6,238 nt of DNA, taken from contig QHRC01000011.1 of the NCBI GenBank assembly GCA_003219995.1, positions 1 through 6,238 of the forward strand. The letters are read 5' to 3'. The stretch is from Verrucomicrobiota bacterium. GTDB lineage: Bacteria; Verrucomicrobiota; Verrucomicrobiia; Chthoniobacterales; UBA10450. A program made the position numbers and the translations under genes. The notes beneath the pieces are model-generated. The model had not been told where the DNA came from, made no database searches, and was given only the letters and a program-made list of their open reading frames with translations. Below, one piece after another: positions 6,063 to 6,238 of this stretch. Within the stretch, counting starts at the first letter, position 1. Each line of letters opens with the position of its first letter.

Positions 6063-6238
6063 CGATTACTTTGAACTCGGTTTGATGAGTACCGTGAACA
6101 TTCCGGTATGAAATCTCCTGCGCCTGAACAAGGTCGTGCAGCTTCTCCTGCCGGTACTCGAGGCGCACGGTGAGATCGGCTGGCCGTTTGGCGCGCCAAA
6201 AGAAATCGAAATAGTTACCAAAACGCTGATGTTGATCG
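5917..6238 (-). pseudogene. Unrecognised protein, partial, running out of frame into STAS
   Basis: The frame is open from the window edge down to a TGA at 5917-5919. The stretch encoded by 6238 to about 6049 reads like a real protein: aromatic-rich QRFGNYFDFFWRAKRP, alternating LTVRLEYRQEKL, then TEFKVIGDDYFDDG, suggesting beta strands. I do not recognise the family. After about 6040 the translation becomes low-complexity Arg/Ser-rich residues, because this frame then runs through the STAS gene out of register. The natural C-terminus is therefore missing, replaced by about 40 meaningless residues. The start lies beyond the window. Confidence 0.55.
6040..6048. other. Apparent fusion junction at GATGATGGA
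   Basis: On the - strand GATGATGGA reads as Asp-Asp-Gly, ending the plausible part of the upstream protein, and in the other frame as the Met-Met-Asp that opens the conserved STAS motif. The same nine bases suit both frames, which is what a deletion or chimera joined at short shared sequence would leave. The exact breakpoint cannot be fixed without intact relatives. Confidence 0.5.

Noticed and set aside
1..6238. CRISPR array, defence or toxin-antitoxin system, transposase, tRNA
   Set aside because: No regularly spaced repeats, no transposase or toxin-like frames and no cloverleaf-like sequence were found; nearly all space is taken by housekeeping genes.

Overview
This 6.2 kb window looks like chromosomal DNA from a free-living bacterium of moderately high GC content. 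The best guess is the Verrucomicrobia (Chthoniobacterales or Udaeobacter-like soil lineages). That guess rests on protein character, on weak or absent Shine-Dalgarno sites at most genes, and on intergenic spaces filled with small palindromic repeats. It is an inference and was not tested by a search.

Left part, + strand (1-1607): a repeat-containing leader is followed by rplS (ribosomal protein L19), rnhB (RNase HII) and a yraN-family nuclease-fold gene. This is the familiar rplS-rnhB-yraN housekeeping order. rplS has a strong ribosome binding site. rplS and rnhB are separated by an 82-base AT-rich hairpin repeat, and rnhB overlaps yraN by 116 bases.

Right part, - strand, read right to left (6238-1611): the end of an unrecognised protein, a STAS-domain anti-sigma-factor antagonist lacking its N-terminal half, a membrane-anchored GAF/PP2C (RsbU/SpoIIE-type) phosphatase, grpE, dnaJ, and rsmE (16S rRNA m3U1498 methyltransferase). 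The STAS, phosphatase and grpE genes are packed tightly (6-base gap, then a 4-base ATGA overlap). A partner-switching signalling pair is therefore probably co-transcribed with a chaperone pair. grpE-dnaJ and dnaJ-rsmE are separated by spacers holding copies of one small dispersed repeat. rsmE converges on yraN with only 3 bases between the stop codons.

Two points deserve a second look. First, near 6040-6048 a reading frame encoding one protein family meets, out of frame, the middle of a STAS domain at a 9-base sequence that suits both frames; this suggests a deletion fusion or an assembly chimera. Second, the partner-switch phosphatase is translationally coupled to grpE. I found no defence system, CRISPR array, insertion sequence, tRNA or rRNA. 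Most of the window is ordinary core genome.
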